A stretch of DNA of 64,000 nt. Origin: Melieria omissa (lineage: Eukaryota > Arthropoda > Insecta > Diptera > Ulidiidae). The notes below the pieces were generated by a model. The model had not been told where the DNA came from. It saw nothing but the letters and a program-made list of their open reading frames with translations, and ran no database searches. The stretch is taken from positions 2,976,001-3,040,000 of the forward strand of contig OZ020270.1 of the NCBI GenBank assembly GCA_963971225.1, written 5' to 3'. The position numbers and the translations under genes were made by a program. This document shows, piece by piece, positions 20,455-29,966 of this stretch (position 1 is the first letter of the stretch; every line of letters begins with the position of its first letter).

Positions 20455-20778
20455 ATGAATTTGCTTCAAAACGTGTGCGGCTGTCGATTGGGAAGCACTA
20501 GTTTGTTTCTAATTTATAATTTTGAAGCTTGCAAAATGAACGCGAATTGCAATGAGGAATGGGAGAATGATATTTTTTTCACTTATAATTTTAAGGGTCA
20601 AGCGCAATGCACAATATGCTTTCAACTAATTCAAGGGAGCCTAAAATATAATATGGAAAGGCATTTTAAGACATGCCATGCAGGTTGCGTTGCTCATAAG
20701 ATAGCGGAGGGTTCTAAAGAACAGTTATTTTCGGAGTTAAACAAGTCTTGGAACTATGTTAGCAGACAGATTTATTAG
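20455..20778 (+). CDS. BED-type zinc finger ORF (right arm)
   Basis: 107 codons, differing from the left-arm copy by at least one residue (C for F at position 26). Same finger residues C, C, H, H. Downstream, 20918-21171 corresponds to the lysine-rich exon at 27124-27381, but here it carries an in-frame TAA (AAATTATAATC) and one A fewer in a poly-A run. The neighbouring stretch 19936-20454 has no gene. Confidence 0.55.
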   Translation: MNLLQNVCGCRLGSTSLFLIYNFEACKMNANCNEEWENDIFFTYNFKGQAQCTICFQLIQGSLKYNMERHFKTCHAGCVAHKIAEGSKEQLFSELNKSWNYVSRQIY

Positions 20779-21183
20779 GATTAGAATTGTTTTTTTTTAA
20801 ATAACATTACAGAAAATGATTTTTTTTCGGTGTACATACTAAATTCCTTTTTTTTTTTTGTTGCATTTCTTTGGGCAACTTTGCATGTATTGGTGTTTGC
20901 TCTTCCATAAGAAGATTTTGGGCACCCCTGGTATAGATGAACTCAAAATCACTGCCAGGAAAAAATTATAATCAGCTAAATGCACCAGAACTACGTCCAA
21001 TAGAGCGCAACTAGGCAATAGCCAAAGAAACCTTATGAAAGTTGGACAAGAAGCTAAAAATCTCCAGGAATTAAAACAAATTGGAGAAAAGCAAAAAAAT
21101 CCATAACGCAAGCATCTGTAAAAAATTTAATGAAGAGGGTCAAACAAAAAATTAGATATAAATTTATTTGAAAAAGAAATTTG

Positions 21184-21351
21184 TAAGCAATTAATGTTTC
21201 TATGGTTGTCAAATGGTTTGTTTCAGTTTAAATGAAAGACAAATTGCAGCGATATGTTGTCTCACATGGGCCAAATTTCATGCAAGTGTATTGGTAAATT
21301 CAAAAAATGTTGCGAATGTAGTGGAGTTTCGGTCAGTCGCGTCTTGTAGGG
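21184..21351 (-). mobile_element. CCCTACAAG-family left end (right arm)
   Basis: Mirror of 6587-6754; terminal CTTGTAGGG on the plus strand at 21343-21351 followed by TA. Confidence 0.78.
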
Positions 21352-22887
21352 TACTATTGCATGTTCCCCCATTGCTTGCTCAACACAGACTCGACTCACT
21401 GCGCTGCACACTGTGGCTTTTATACCAGTTTTCTTATCGCGCCGAAGTTTCTTGCAACTTCCAATTGGAAAATGCTCGACCATTCTCGCACAGCCCATTT
21501 CTCGCGAACCTTGCCATATCGGACTATACCAAGCGAATTATACCAGTTTGCCGTACTTCACAGTGCATACCTAAAAGTATGCTTGCAAAAGCGTTCATGC
21601 ACAGCACAGAGTGCCTTTTCGTTTCAATATGATATAAGCTTTTGATAAAGTGTTTAACCACAGATAACTCATCATCATGATGGTGGTTTAACTTTGAAAA
21701 CAGCGCAACGGATGCGATACCCAAAAAAGAACATCATAAAATAATAGAGTTATATTACTGTATTTAAATACAAAATAACTCAATATTTTAGCATATTCTT
21801 GTAGGAATCTTTTAAATTTTGATAAAGACAATAAAGTGGTTACTGGGACGTCGACAAGTCAAAAACAATTAAACTGAGATGAAACGTGTAATTCGCAATC
21901 ATTGGAATATACTGATAAAAGTGTATAAAATCTTCCGATTTCTTTTGGGCTTGGCATTTTTATTCAACCAGTGCGAATTAGGGCCAAATCCCGCTGGATT
22001 ATTAATCATACAAATTAATTTTTAAATTAAAAATTTCAATTTAAAGTATGCTCAAACTTGTGCAATTTTAAAGAAAATATAAATAATATAAATATGTTTC
22101 GTTTTTTTGCTGTTAATTGGTTTCTCTTGTTTGTTTGCTTGAAATGCTAAAAGTAATATTCGAACGATATTTGATATTAATAAAAAATTTTAATAACACA
22201 TAATTTTTTGTTATGGAATTTAAAACTTCAGGTATTTTAAAACTTGTCTACCAACAAACCTTTAAAAACAAATTGCAGTATATTTTTCTTTATTTTTTTA
22301 TAAAAATATCTTCAAAATGGGGTTTTTAGAGTAGACAAATAGTTATAAATTGGGCTGCATTAGGCGAGAACTTGTACGTATTCTAGATATGCAAATATTA
22401 AGCTACTATATTGTTGAAAAGATCTTGCCAGCCTACAAATATAATTCGACTATTATATAAAATACATTTTGGTTAAGATTAAGTATTTTTTCAAAGCTTT
22501 ATAAATTTTTTCCGTTGAAGTCCATCGAAAAAGAAGTATTATTAAATCTGTGGTCAAGAACGATTATCGCTTAGGACTTAAGCGATTATTGCTTTGCCAC
22601 CAAACAAATTACTATTAGTGTATAATAAAAACATGTAAAATTTGTTTATATGCATTTTTGTAACTGAATTACATTGTTTTTTCACTTTTTTATAAATCAA
22701 ATTCTTAATGTGTTTTGAAACTTAGTAGTTGATGAATCCTTGCGATTTTTTATACTGTGAAGAAAATATGTAAGTGTACTACTCAAAGTCCGTAAATACT
22801 ACCCAAAAATCATAACATGTACTACTGAAACAATATTGAAAACGGCAGCACTGGTCGCGAATGCGTGCGGAGTGCTGTGTGTGGATA
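21352..22887. other. AT-rich arm sequence without a gene (right arm)
   Basis: Mirror of 5038-6586; no coding signal seen on either strand. Confidence 0.6.
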
Positions 22888-23094
22888 CTACACCTTTTCA
22901 AGTTCGATTTCAGAAAGTGTAAAAACAAATTCAGAAAGCGTAAAGGAAATTCCAGAAACCGTAAAAGCAATTCTGAAATTGAACTTGAAAAGGTGTAGAA
23001 TGCTCAGCCTATGCTAAAGATCATTAACAAAAACAAATGAGGAATTAGATTCCTCACCCTATGCTGAAGAGGATTTGCAAAAACAAATGAGCAA
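22888..23094. repeat. hairpin element and 58-bp duplication (right arm)
   Basis: Mirror of 4831-5037; hairpin CTACACCTTTTCAAGTTC to its inverse at 22888-22998. Confidence 0.72.
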
Positions 23095-23224
23095 CGAGAG
23101 CACCGGGCATGGGCACCTCTGACACAAGTGTGACGTTTTTTGAGCCACAATCAGGCAAAAACCACTGAACCGATTTAGATTAAATAAGCACCAAACATTT
23201 TTTTATCTGGGGGGATGGTACATA

Positions 23225-24445
23225 GGCTATATGAGAATGACCACGCCCCTTCTTACGCCCACTATGGTAACAAAACTCATCCATGGTATGCTTTTGTAAG
23301 GCAATACGGGTATCAAACGATTCAGCGTGTCATTGTGGCAAACAAAGGCTATAATATAATCGGCCACGCCCACTTTCCGCGCCCACTAAACTAACACAAC
23401 GAAGCTACGGTACATGTCGGTAAATCAGGATTAATATCAAATGATTCCATGTTTCATTGATGTTAATATAGGATATATAAAATTTACCACGCCTACTTAA
23501 TACGCCTTCTCGCCACGATCACTATAATAGCAAATCAGCCATGATATATTTGTCACAGCAATACCGGTGTCAAACGATTTAGCGATTCGATAGGGGGAAT
23601 GGGGTGGGTTTTTGACAAGGGGGCGTGGCACCGCCCATACAACTTAAATTTTCAATGTGGAATATCTTCGGAATGAGAAATCGGGCAGCATTAAAATTTG
23701 GTGCGGGGCCACAGTTTAGATGTGTTTCACTGGTAAAACTTTGTGAGCGTTGGACAAGGGGCGTGGCACTTTTTAAAAAACTCAAATGTTCTGAATAACT
23801 TTGGAACTACAAATCACACATTTAAAAGATTTGACACAAACTTACGATTTAGATGTGCCCTCGATATTGGGAATGGGGACGAGGGGCCTGCCGCTGCCCA
23901 TACAATCCAAGTTTTTAATATGAAATATCTTCGAAATTATAAGTCGGCCAGCATTGAAATTTGATATAGCATCATGGCTTAGACGTGTCGTTCCAGTGGG
24001 TAAATTGTATGGGCGTTGGACAAGGGGCGTGACACTTTTTAAAAAACTCAAATGTTCTGAATAACTTTGGAACTGCAAATCACACATCAAGATATTTGGC
24101 ACATACTTACGATTTCGACGTGCCCTTCGACAGGGAAAGTAGAGTGCGTATTAGACGAGGGGCATGGCACCGCCCATAGAACCCAAATTTTTAATGTGAA
24201 ATATCTTCGTAACAGTAAGTTGGCAAATTCTGAAGTTTTGCATACCGTCGTCCCATAGATGTGTCATTCTATTGGCAACATTTATGGGCGTTGACAAGGG
24301 GCGCGGTATATTTTTTGTGACTGCAATTTTCCGCGTAATTTTGGAACTGAAAGTCGCATATCAATAAAACCGAGTCACACCCTTCGACTGGAGGAATGGA
24401 TTGGGCATTACATAAAAGAGGCGTGGCATTGCCCATAGAGTGTAG
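23225..24445. repeat. ~270-bp tandem repeat (right arm)
   Basis: Mirror of 3480-4700, with GGGGCGTGGCAC and CCGCCCATA motifs in each unit. Confidence 0.78.
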
Positions 24446-24924
24446 TATGAAGAAACTTGTGTTATTGGGCCCATTGACTTCAAGCTTGCGTGCATAGCCG
24501 CAGGGCCCTACTAGTTTTTACATATGTCTCGTCCAGTGGCGCACGCAGGGGGGTTTTGGGAGGTTCAAACCCCCCGAAATATTTTTAAGTTAGTACAGAA
24601 ATTTAATTTAAAACCGTCGCATATATGTTAAACCATCAATAACACTACTCGACACAAAAAATGCACCTAAAAAAAAGTGTTTTCTAGACTAACAGCCCAA
24701 TTCTGTACACTTGATAGATTCACCATATTGACTATTTGTCAAGAATTGGTATTCTATTCCTAAAGATAAAAGATCTTTTCTTGATAAATTGACAAAAGTG
24801 TGAATGCTATTGACAACAGCATACAAATTGAAATTTTGCCAATTGAAAATGGAAGAATGTTGCATGTTTACACTTTTAACGGTTGAGGAGGATAGAAGAG
24901 AAGAAATCAGAAGCAGAAGAAAAC

Positions 24925-25138
24925 AAATAATTTGCCTTCGTTGAGCGAAGAAGAATTCATGAAGAATTTCCGGCTAACTGGATCCTTGTGGCATCGATTA
25001 ATTGGGCTATCTTTGCCCATACGCGTTCTGGCAGCAGTGCATTTTTTTGGACATGGATCCTACGAAAAATGCGTTGGTAAAAACTGTAATTTGCCTATGA
25101 GCCAATCATCTGTCTCACAAAATTGTAAAAATGTTTAA
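24925..25138 (+). pseudogene. PIF/Harbinger transposase N-terminal fragment (right arm)
   Basis: Same as 2787-3000: SLSEEEFMKNF, RVLAAVHFFGHGSY and MSQSSVS. It stops before the catalytic domain. Confidence 0.65.
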
Positions 25139-25864
25139 TAAAAATTTCAAAATTACTTCTTTCAATTTTTTATATGTCTTATTTTTTGACAATTTGACAA
25201 CTATCGCATATTCACGTTATGTTAAATTAAATGAGCTTTTTAACATACTTTATCAATGTTGCATCAGAATGCCAACAAAGCTTTTGCTTAATAAAAATCT
25301 TGACAAAAAAATTGTCAAGAATACAGAGAATCAGGTTGTAACTTTGGGCCGCTGAACACGAAACTGAAGATCAAAAAAATTTTGTGAGAAGCGTTTTCAA
25401 ATCTTCGAAAAACCAGTTTTTACCCTGTTGTTTCAGTTATGAGCACATATCTCGTAAACGAACCATCCGACTAACACAAGTCCGTCGGTCAGAAGATAAT
25501 AGCTTAGCTTTTCCAGAGATATACAGACTGTCCAAATCAGATGAGATTTGGAGAAATTTTGTATTATTATTATTATTTATTAGAGTAATATAAAATAAAA
25601 TAATAGCCTTGATTTTTTTTACTTAAATTAATTTAAAATAAATTCAGACAGAAGTAAAAGCAAACGGCTTTTCCAAAAAATTTCAATAAAAACCTGCATT
25701 TATGCAATATTGAGTATTGGTCATGAATGACCGATTTATACATCACATTGTGACCGATATTTGCATCAGCATTTCAGTCAGTAATTTCGGCACATGACCG
25801 GTCAACTGACTGGCATTTCAATTTTTTTCGGTGTTTGCTGCAACACCGAAAAAAAAGTTTGCTG

Positions 25865-25921
25865 CAACGGTGATTTGAACTCGCGGAGTCTTGACTCGCG
25901 GCCAACGCACTAGCCGCTGAG
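25865..25921 (-). other. tRNA-like sequence, truncated (third copy)
   Basis: B box CGAGTTCAAATC and most of the A box on the minus strand; the end of the A box is lost at the internal junction at 25921. Confidence 0.45.
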
Positions 25922-26663
25922 CACATTTTCGTATGTTGCCATGTTGCTTCATTTTTTCGTTTGCAGTTGCCGGTCGCGTTTGCCATTTGCGTCCAAAATT
26001 GTTTTCAACAATACGTTTTCTTCTGACATATTGTATATATTTTGAATTGAGACTAGTCTCATTGTATAAAAGCGATGTGCAACTTTAAAATAGAACGTCA
26101 AAAAGTTTCACGCGACTAGTTTCATCGTGTAAAAACAGACTTAAAAGGTGTCACTTTGAAACACAAGTGATAGAGTTGCTCACAAACCAAGGATATTTGG
26201 TTAGAAATAAAAAACGACGAAGACGACTTTAAAAGTCATTGTCGTACATTCTTTATTATTATTTTGTTGTTATTGTTAAAAAACGACAACGTTGGTTTAA
26301 ATTTCGTCCTTCGGCAATGTTTAGTTCGTTAACATGTTTGTATATTCTTTTCTTAGAATTACGGTTGCCACTCAACTAAAATTTTTTGTACCAACATTTT
26401 CTCAAAAAAGGCCAAAATTGGCAGCGAAAGGACCATTTTATGTTCGTTAAATTGTTTTTTAACATCGAAGCAAAACATAACTTTTATATCGTAATTTTTT
26501 TTTGCTTGTACGTTTATATCTCAGAAAATAGTAGTATAATCGGTCTGTGGGTAGTACGGTAGTACAAACGACGAAATAGTATCAAAATACTACTATAGTG
26601 GTACGTTCGGCAGCACTGTTCGCGACAGTTATCTTGAACGTAGGTTTTGTTGTTGTCTAGCGA

Positions 26664-26987
26664 ATGAATTTGCTTCAAAACGTGTGCGGCTGTCGATTGA
26701 GAAGCACTAGTTTGTTTCTAATTTATAATTTTGAAGCTTGCAAAATGAACGCGAATTGCAATGAGGAATGGGAGAATGATATTTTTTTCACTTATAATTT
26801 TAAGGGTCAAGCGCAATGCACAATATGCTTTCAACTAATTCAAGGGAGCTTAAAATATAATATGGAAAGGCATTTTAAGACATGCCATGCAGGTTGCGTT
26901 GCTCATAAGATAGCGGAGGGTTCTAAAGAACAGTTATTTTCGGAGTTAAACAAGTCTTGGAACTATGTTAGCAGACAGATTTATTAG
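26664..26987 (+). CDS. BED-type zinc finger ORF (third copy)
   Basis: 107 codons, with R for G at residue 13 relative to the right arm. Finger residues are intact (CTICF, MERHFKTCH). It is the most gene-like of the three copies because the exon 140 bp downstream is also open. If spliced together they would form a BED-finger plus basic coiled protein, perhaps the remnant of a hAT-type transposase; this is inference. Confidence 0.55.
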   Translation: MNLLQNVCGCRLRSTSLFLIYNFEACKMNANCNEEWENDIFFTYNFKGQAQCTICFQLIQGSLKYNMERHFKTCHAGCVAHKIAEGSKEQLFSELNKSWNYVSRQIY

Positions 26988-27066
26988 GATTAGAATTGTT
27001 TTTTTTTAAATAACATTACAGAAAATGATTTTTTTTCGGTGTACATACTGAATTCCTTTTTTTTTT

Positions 27067-27381
27067 TTGTTGCATTTCTTTGGGCAACTTTGCATGTATT
27101 GGTGTTTGCTCTTCCATAAGAAGATTTTGGGCACCTCTGGTATAGATGAACTCAAAATCACTGCCAGGAAAAAATTAGAATCAGCTAAATGCACCAGAAC
27201 TACGTCCAATAGAGCGCAACTAGGCAATAGCCAAAGAAACCTTATGAAAGTTGAACAAGAAGCTAAAAATCTTCAGGAATTAAAACAAATTGGAGAAAAG
27301 CAAAAAAAATCCATAACGCAAGCATCTGTAAAAAATTTAATGAAGAGGGTCAAACAAAAAATTAGATATAAATTTATTTGA
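27067..27381 (+). CDS. lysine-rich coiled ORF, possible exon after the BED finger
   Basis: Open for 104 codons; the credible part starts after TTCCATAAG at 27121, giving ILGTSGIDELKITARKK and a long charged helix (KVEQEAKNLQELKQIGEKQ), ending VKQKIRYKFI. The arms carry a stop and a one-base deletion in the same exon, shared by both. I do not recognise the family. Confidence 0.4.
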   Translation: MLHFFGQLCMYWCLLFHKKILGTSGIDELKITARKKLESAKCTRTTSNRAQLGNSQRNLMKVEQEAKNLQELKQIGEKQKKSITQASVKNLMKRVKQKIRYKFI

Positions 27382-27554
27382 AAAAGAAATTTGTTATTTA
27401 AACAAAAATGTATAGTCCTAGCATATGCAACAAATGTTAAAAAAACAAATGTTGTCCAAAATGTGGTAACGGTTATACCTACCCCAATAGTATCTGAGTA
27501 ATAACCGGATTGGAATAACTTGTATTTCTTAAAGAAATTGTATTTTTTATTAAA

Positions 27555-27640
27555 AACAAACAAAACATAACAAAAATCAGTTCAGTAAATCATTACAAAA
27601 AAAACAAAACATAACAAAAATCAGTTCAGTGAATCAGTAA
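27555..27640. repeat. tandem duplication of ~42 bp
   Basis: Two copies of ACAAAACATAACAAAAATC followed by AGTTCAGTAAATCA or AGTTCAGTGAATCA. Confidence 0.75.
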
Positions 27641-27661
27641 AAAGAAATTATTTACATTTAT

Positions 27662-28111
27662 TTAAAAATTACGGCCTAATGCCTTGAACTTTTTTTGCTT
27701 CTGTCTGTTCCTCGACCGCTCCCCAAATTTTTTCACTCCACCTTCAAACGCGGACCGGCCATTCGCCTTAAAAACATCTGAAACAATATATAAAAAGGGA
27801 TTTAAAAAGGATTTTGAAAAACTAGTATAAGTCATGCTTACCAAACAAAATTTCGTCCACCATCCCAGTTATACTGGAGCAGGATCTCGTCGCTAAAGAT
27901 TTTGCGGAACACTCCGTCTAGTTCCTCCGATCCGCCTTTCAGTTTTAAAATGGAAGCGATCTAAAACAGGAAAAAAATGACAATATTCATCTTCGTCCCT
28001 GTTACCACATTCACTATTAGACGAATTTGGCGTGCATTCCTTCATAAAATTCACTAAGCTTCCTGTACTTTTCAGCACTGCATAGAAATCCTTTTTTCTT
28101 TCCTCATGCAA
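27662..28111 (-). pseudogene. DUF4806-type gene, 3' part, broken
   Basis: Last exon 27662-27777 (minus strand, after TTGTTTCAG) begins with VFKANGRSAFEGG and ends RNRQKQKKFKALGRNF-stop. Previous exon 27842-27960 (after TGTTTTAG, before GTAAGC) reads IASILKLKGGSEELDG, FRKIFSDEILLQYNWDGG. Both align with the last two exons of the gene at 61434-63364 (TSQDIDALLRQMFTD, FNWDGR; DIFKGQGRMNFEK, RQKQKLF). The exon equivalent to WEKRALNKLKLVDQILY is deleted and the phases no longer match (2 against 1), so the copy is dead. A less certain earlier exon lies at 27990-28111. Confidence 0.7.
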
Positions 28112-28150
28112 TTGCTAAAGGGTTTTCTATTCATATTGCTTATTATATAT

Positions 28151-29032
28151 AAGGGAGAGGGCTGGGGTGTGAACCGGGTTTTGTTTTTTGGCTCTAACTT
28201 TTCACAGAATAAATTTAACTCTCTACGTCCAATTTTCTAAGGACTTGATTTTTCGCCTTTCCAAAAAAGTGGCTGGGTTGTGAACCATCTGGAAAATCCC
28301 TTTTAAAGTCGGAAAATACGAAGAAAACACCCATAATTTTTCAGTAAGTTGAGGATTCATTTAATTAGGAGGTCTCAAGACGTGACAAAAAGTTATAATG
28401 ACGCCAATTAGGCCAAAAAATCGCAATGAATGAAAGTGCTCAATTTTTTGAATTTTCATCCTAATCGGTGTCGCAATGTTTGCTTGTGAAATACGAATGC
28501 GTTCCCGCGTTGGCCCACTTCAAGTGAACTCAAGGAAATCGAGTGAAATTACATAAAATTAGTTTATTTTAATATATCCGTCCATATTTGACAGTGTTAG
28601 AACAAATGTAGTACGAAAAACAGGTGGTTCATAACCCAGCCACCTCAGTGGTTCACAGCCCAACCACGATGCCATTTTGGAAACTTTAAAATAAACGACA
28701 CTTCCAATCATAATTCGACATAAACAAATATTGCATGGTAAAATAGAATCAAAACACTAAATAAACATGTATTACACAGACCTTTTTGCAATAAGCTCAG
28801 TCACTTGGATAGCACTTTAAAAAAAGCCAACAAGTTTTCGCTGTCGATTTTCAAACACGATGTCTGTAGCTGCCACAAGCAATACGTGTTTGTACTTCGG
28901 TGTAACCACAAAAGCAGAGTCATATCATAAGACAAACTTGACAGTTGAAAGATTGGCGATATGTCAATTAGGGAAAGAAAAAACGGTTATGGTTCACAAC
29001 CCAGCCTGGTTCACAACCCAGCCCTCTCCCTT
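28151..29032. mobile_element. TIR element with GGTTCACAACCCAGCC subterminal repeats
   Basis: Begins AAGGGAGAGGGCTGGG and ends CCCAGCCCTCTCCCTT. Copies of GGTTCACAACCCAGCC or its inverse occur at least six times (near 28162, 28267, 28624, 28650, 28990, 29010). No ORF and no clear target duplication, so the superfamily is unknown. It interrupts the region upstream of the DUF4806 relic. Confidence 0.7.
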
Positions 29033-29542
29033 ACAGTAATAATAATAACAATAATAATAAAATATTAAAATTGGTACTTATCTAGCTTATTTGTTTGGAT
29101 ATTTATATATTTTGTGCTCACTTCGCGTCTTTCACTGTCACGTTGCTTTCACTTTTTGCGAATAATTATGCATATTTGAGCGCGGCGACCACCTGTTAAT
29201 ATGAATACTGCTGTTTCATTCTAACACCCGCGTTTTGAATTGAATATTTCAATATTTGCATATTACTGTTTCATTCGATCATACTTGTGTTCCCAATTCA
29301 TGATCTATCTGAATTTCTCCTGCAGTGTTGCATTTTTGCAAACTTGTGGGCAAAAAGGGTACACTTTTTATTAAAATTAAAGGTTTTATGTTGCACACTA
29401 CAATAGTAGACTAAACAGACTTATAGAATGGCAGGATGTGGATTGGTTAATCGACTCAAAGCTAAACAAATTAGTTAAAAATGCATTACGTACATCGTGG
29501 ATGCATTTCCCGTGGAAAATGTAGCTTGAAAAAATATTATAT
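29033..29542. other. non-coding sequence upstream of the DUF4806 relic
   Basis: On the minus strand GTGAAAGCAACGTGACAGTG (around 29120-29155) resembles the 5' UTR of the gene at 61434 (AAGTGAAAGTGACCGTG). This would make it the 5' side of the relic. Nothing else seen. Confidence 0.4.
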
Positions 29543-29955
29543 TGTTACGAATACTAAGTCTAGTGGGCTGTTGCGTATCTCTGGATTGTGTAATTTGAAA
29601 ATAAAACACAGTTTCTTAAACGCAGACAATAAAATAAACCAACAGTCACTTTATTATTCACAGTTTACACTTTACTGTTCGTACACCTAAGTATTTGCTT
29701 AGTCACTTCGTGTGGCAACTTCACTTGTCAAAACCAGACTGACTCGCTGCACCGCATCTGGCCACCTTTTATACTCTGTCCGGCCGTCGCGCAGATCGTT
29801 CTCGCACGTTGCCAGATTGGACTAGAAGTTTCCCTGATGACCGCGACCATCGTTGCCAGGTTGGACTATCGCGGCCGTCGTTGCCAGATTGGGTTATGGC
29901 ACGGCACGTAGCGGCAGGGTTGCTTTGCACCGCGACAGACTGGCTCATCGTTACA
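29543..29955 (-). repeat. 3' LTR of Ty3 element 2
   Basis: 413 bp. In the element's orientation it begins TGTAACGATGAGCC and ends CTTAGTATTCGTAACA. TATAAAAG lies at 29766-29773 (minus). Confidence 0.95.
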
Positions 29956-29966
29956 CTGCCCACCAC

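Larger units (their letters stand above)
17475..25610 (-). repeat. right arm of giant inverted duplication
   Basis: Reverse complement of 2315-10774. Differences seen include the DD37E insert, about 13 bp of indel between 21724 and 22779, and scattered single bases (for example 5456-5457 versus its partner). It ends AATAATAGCCTT at 25610, that is, six bases into what is the SINE head on the left side. Confidence 0.95.
25617..27390 (+). repeat. third, direct copy of the BED-finger unit
   Basis: Matches the right arm in the same orientation: 25617-25920 against 17404-17710, then a jump to 19624 (GCACATTTTCGTATG), a smaller gap near 26050 (missing about 80 bp including one end of the TTTACACGATGA element), then continuous to 27390. 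It abuts the right arm end (25610). At least two differences from both arms keep its coding exon open. Confidence 0.88.

Noticed and set aside
2315..25610. The whole palindrome as one giant transposon (Maverick/Polinton or Foldback type) with 8-kb TIRs
   Set aside because: No target duplication at 2315/25610, no polymerase, integrase or capsid gene of that type, the break lies inside a SINE head, and the arms are mosaics of known elements.
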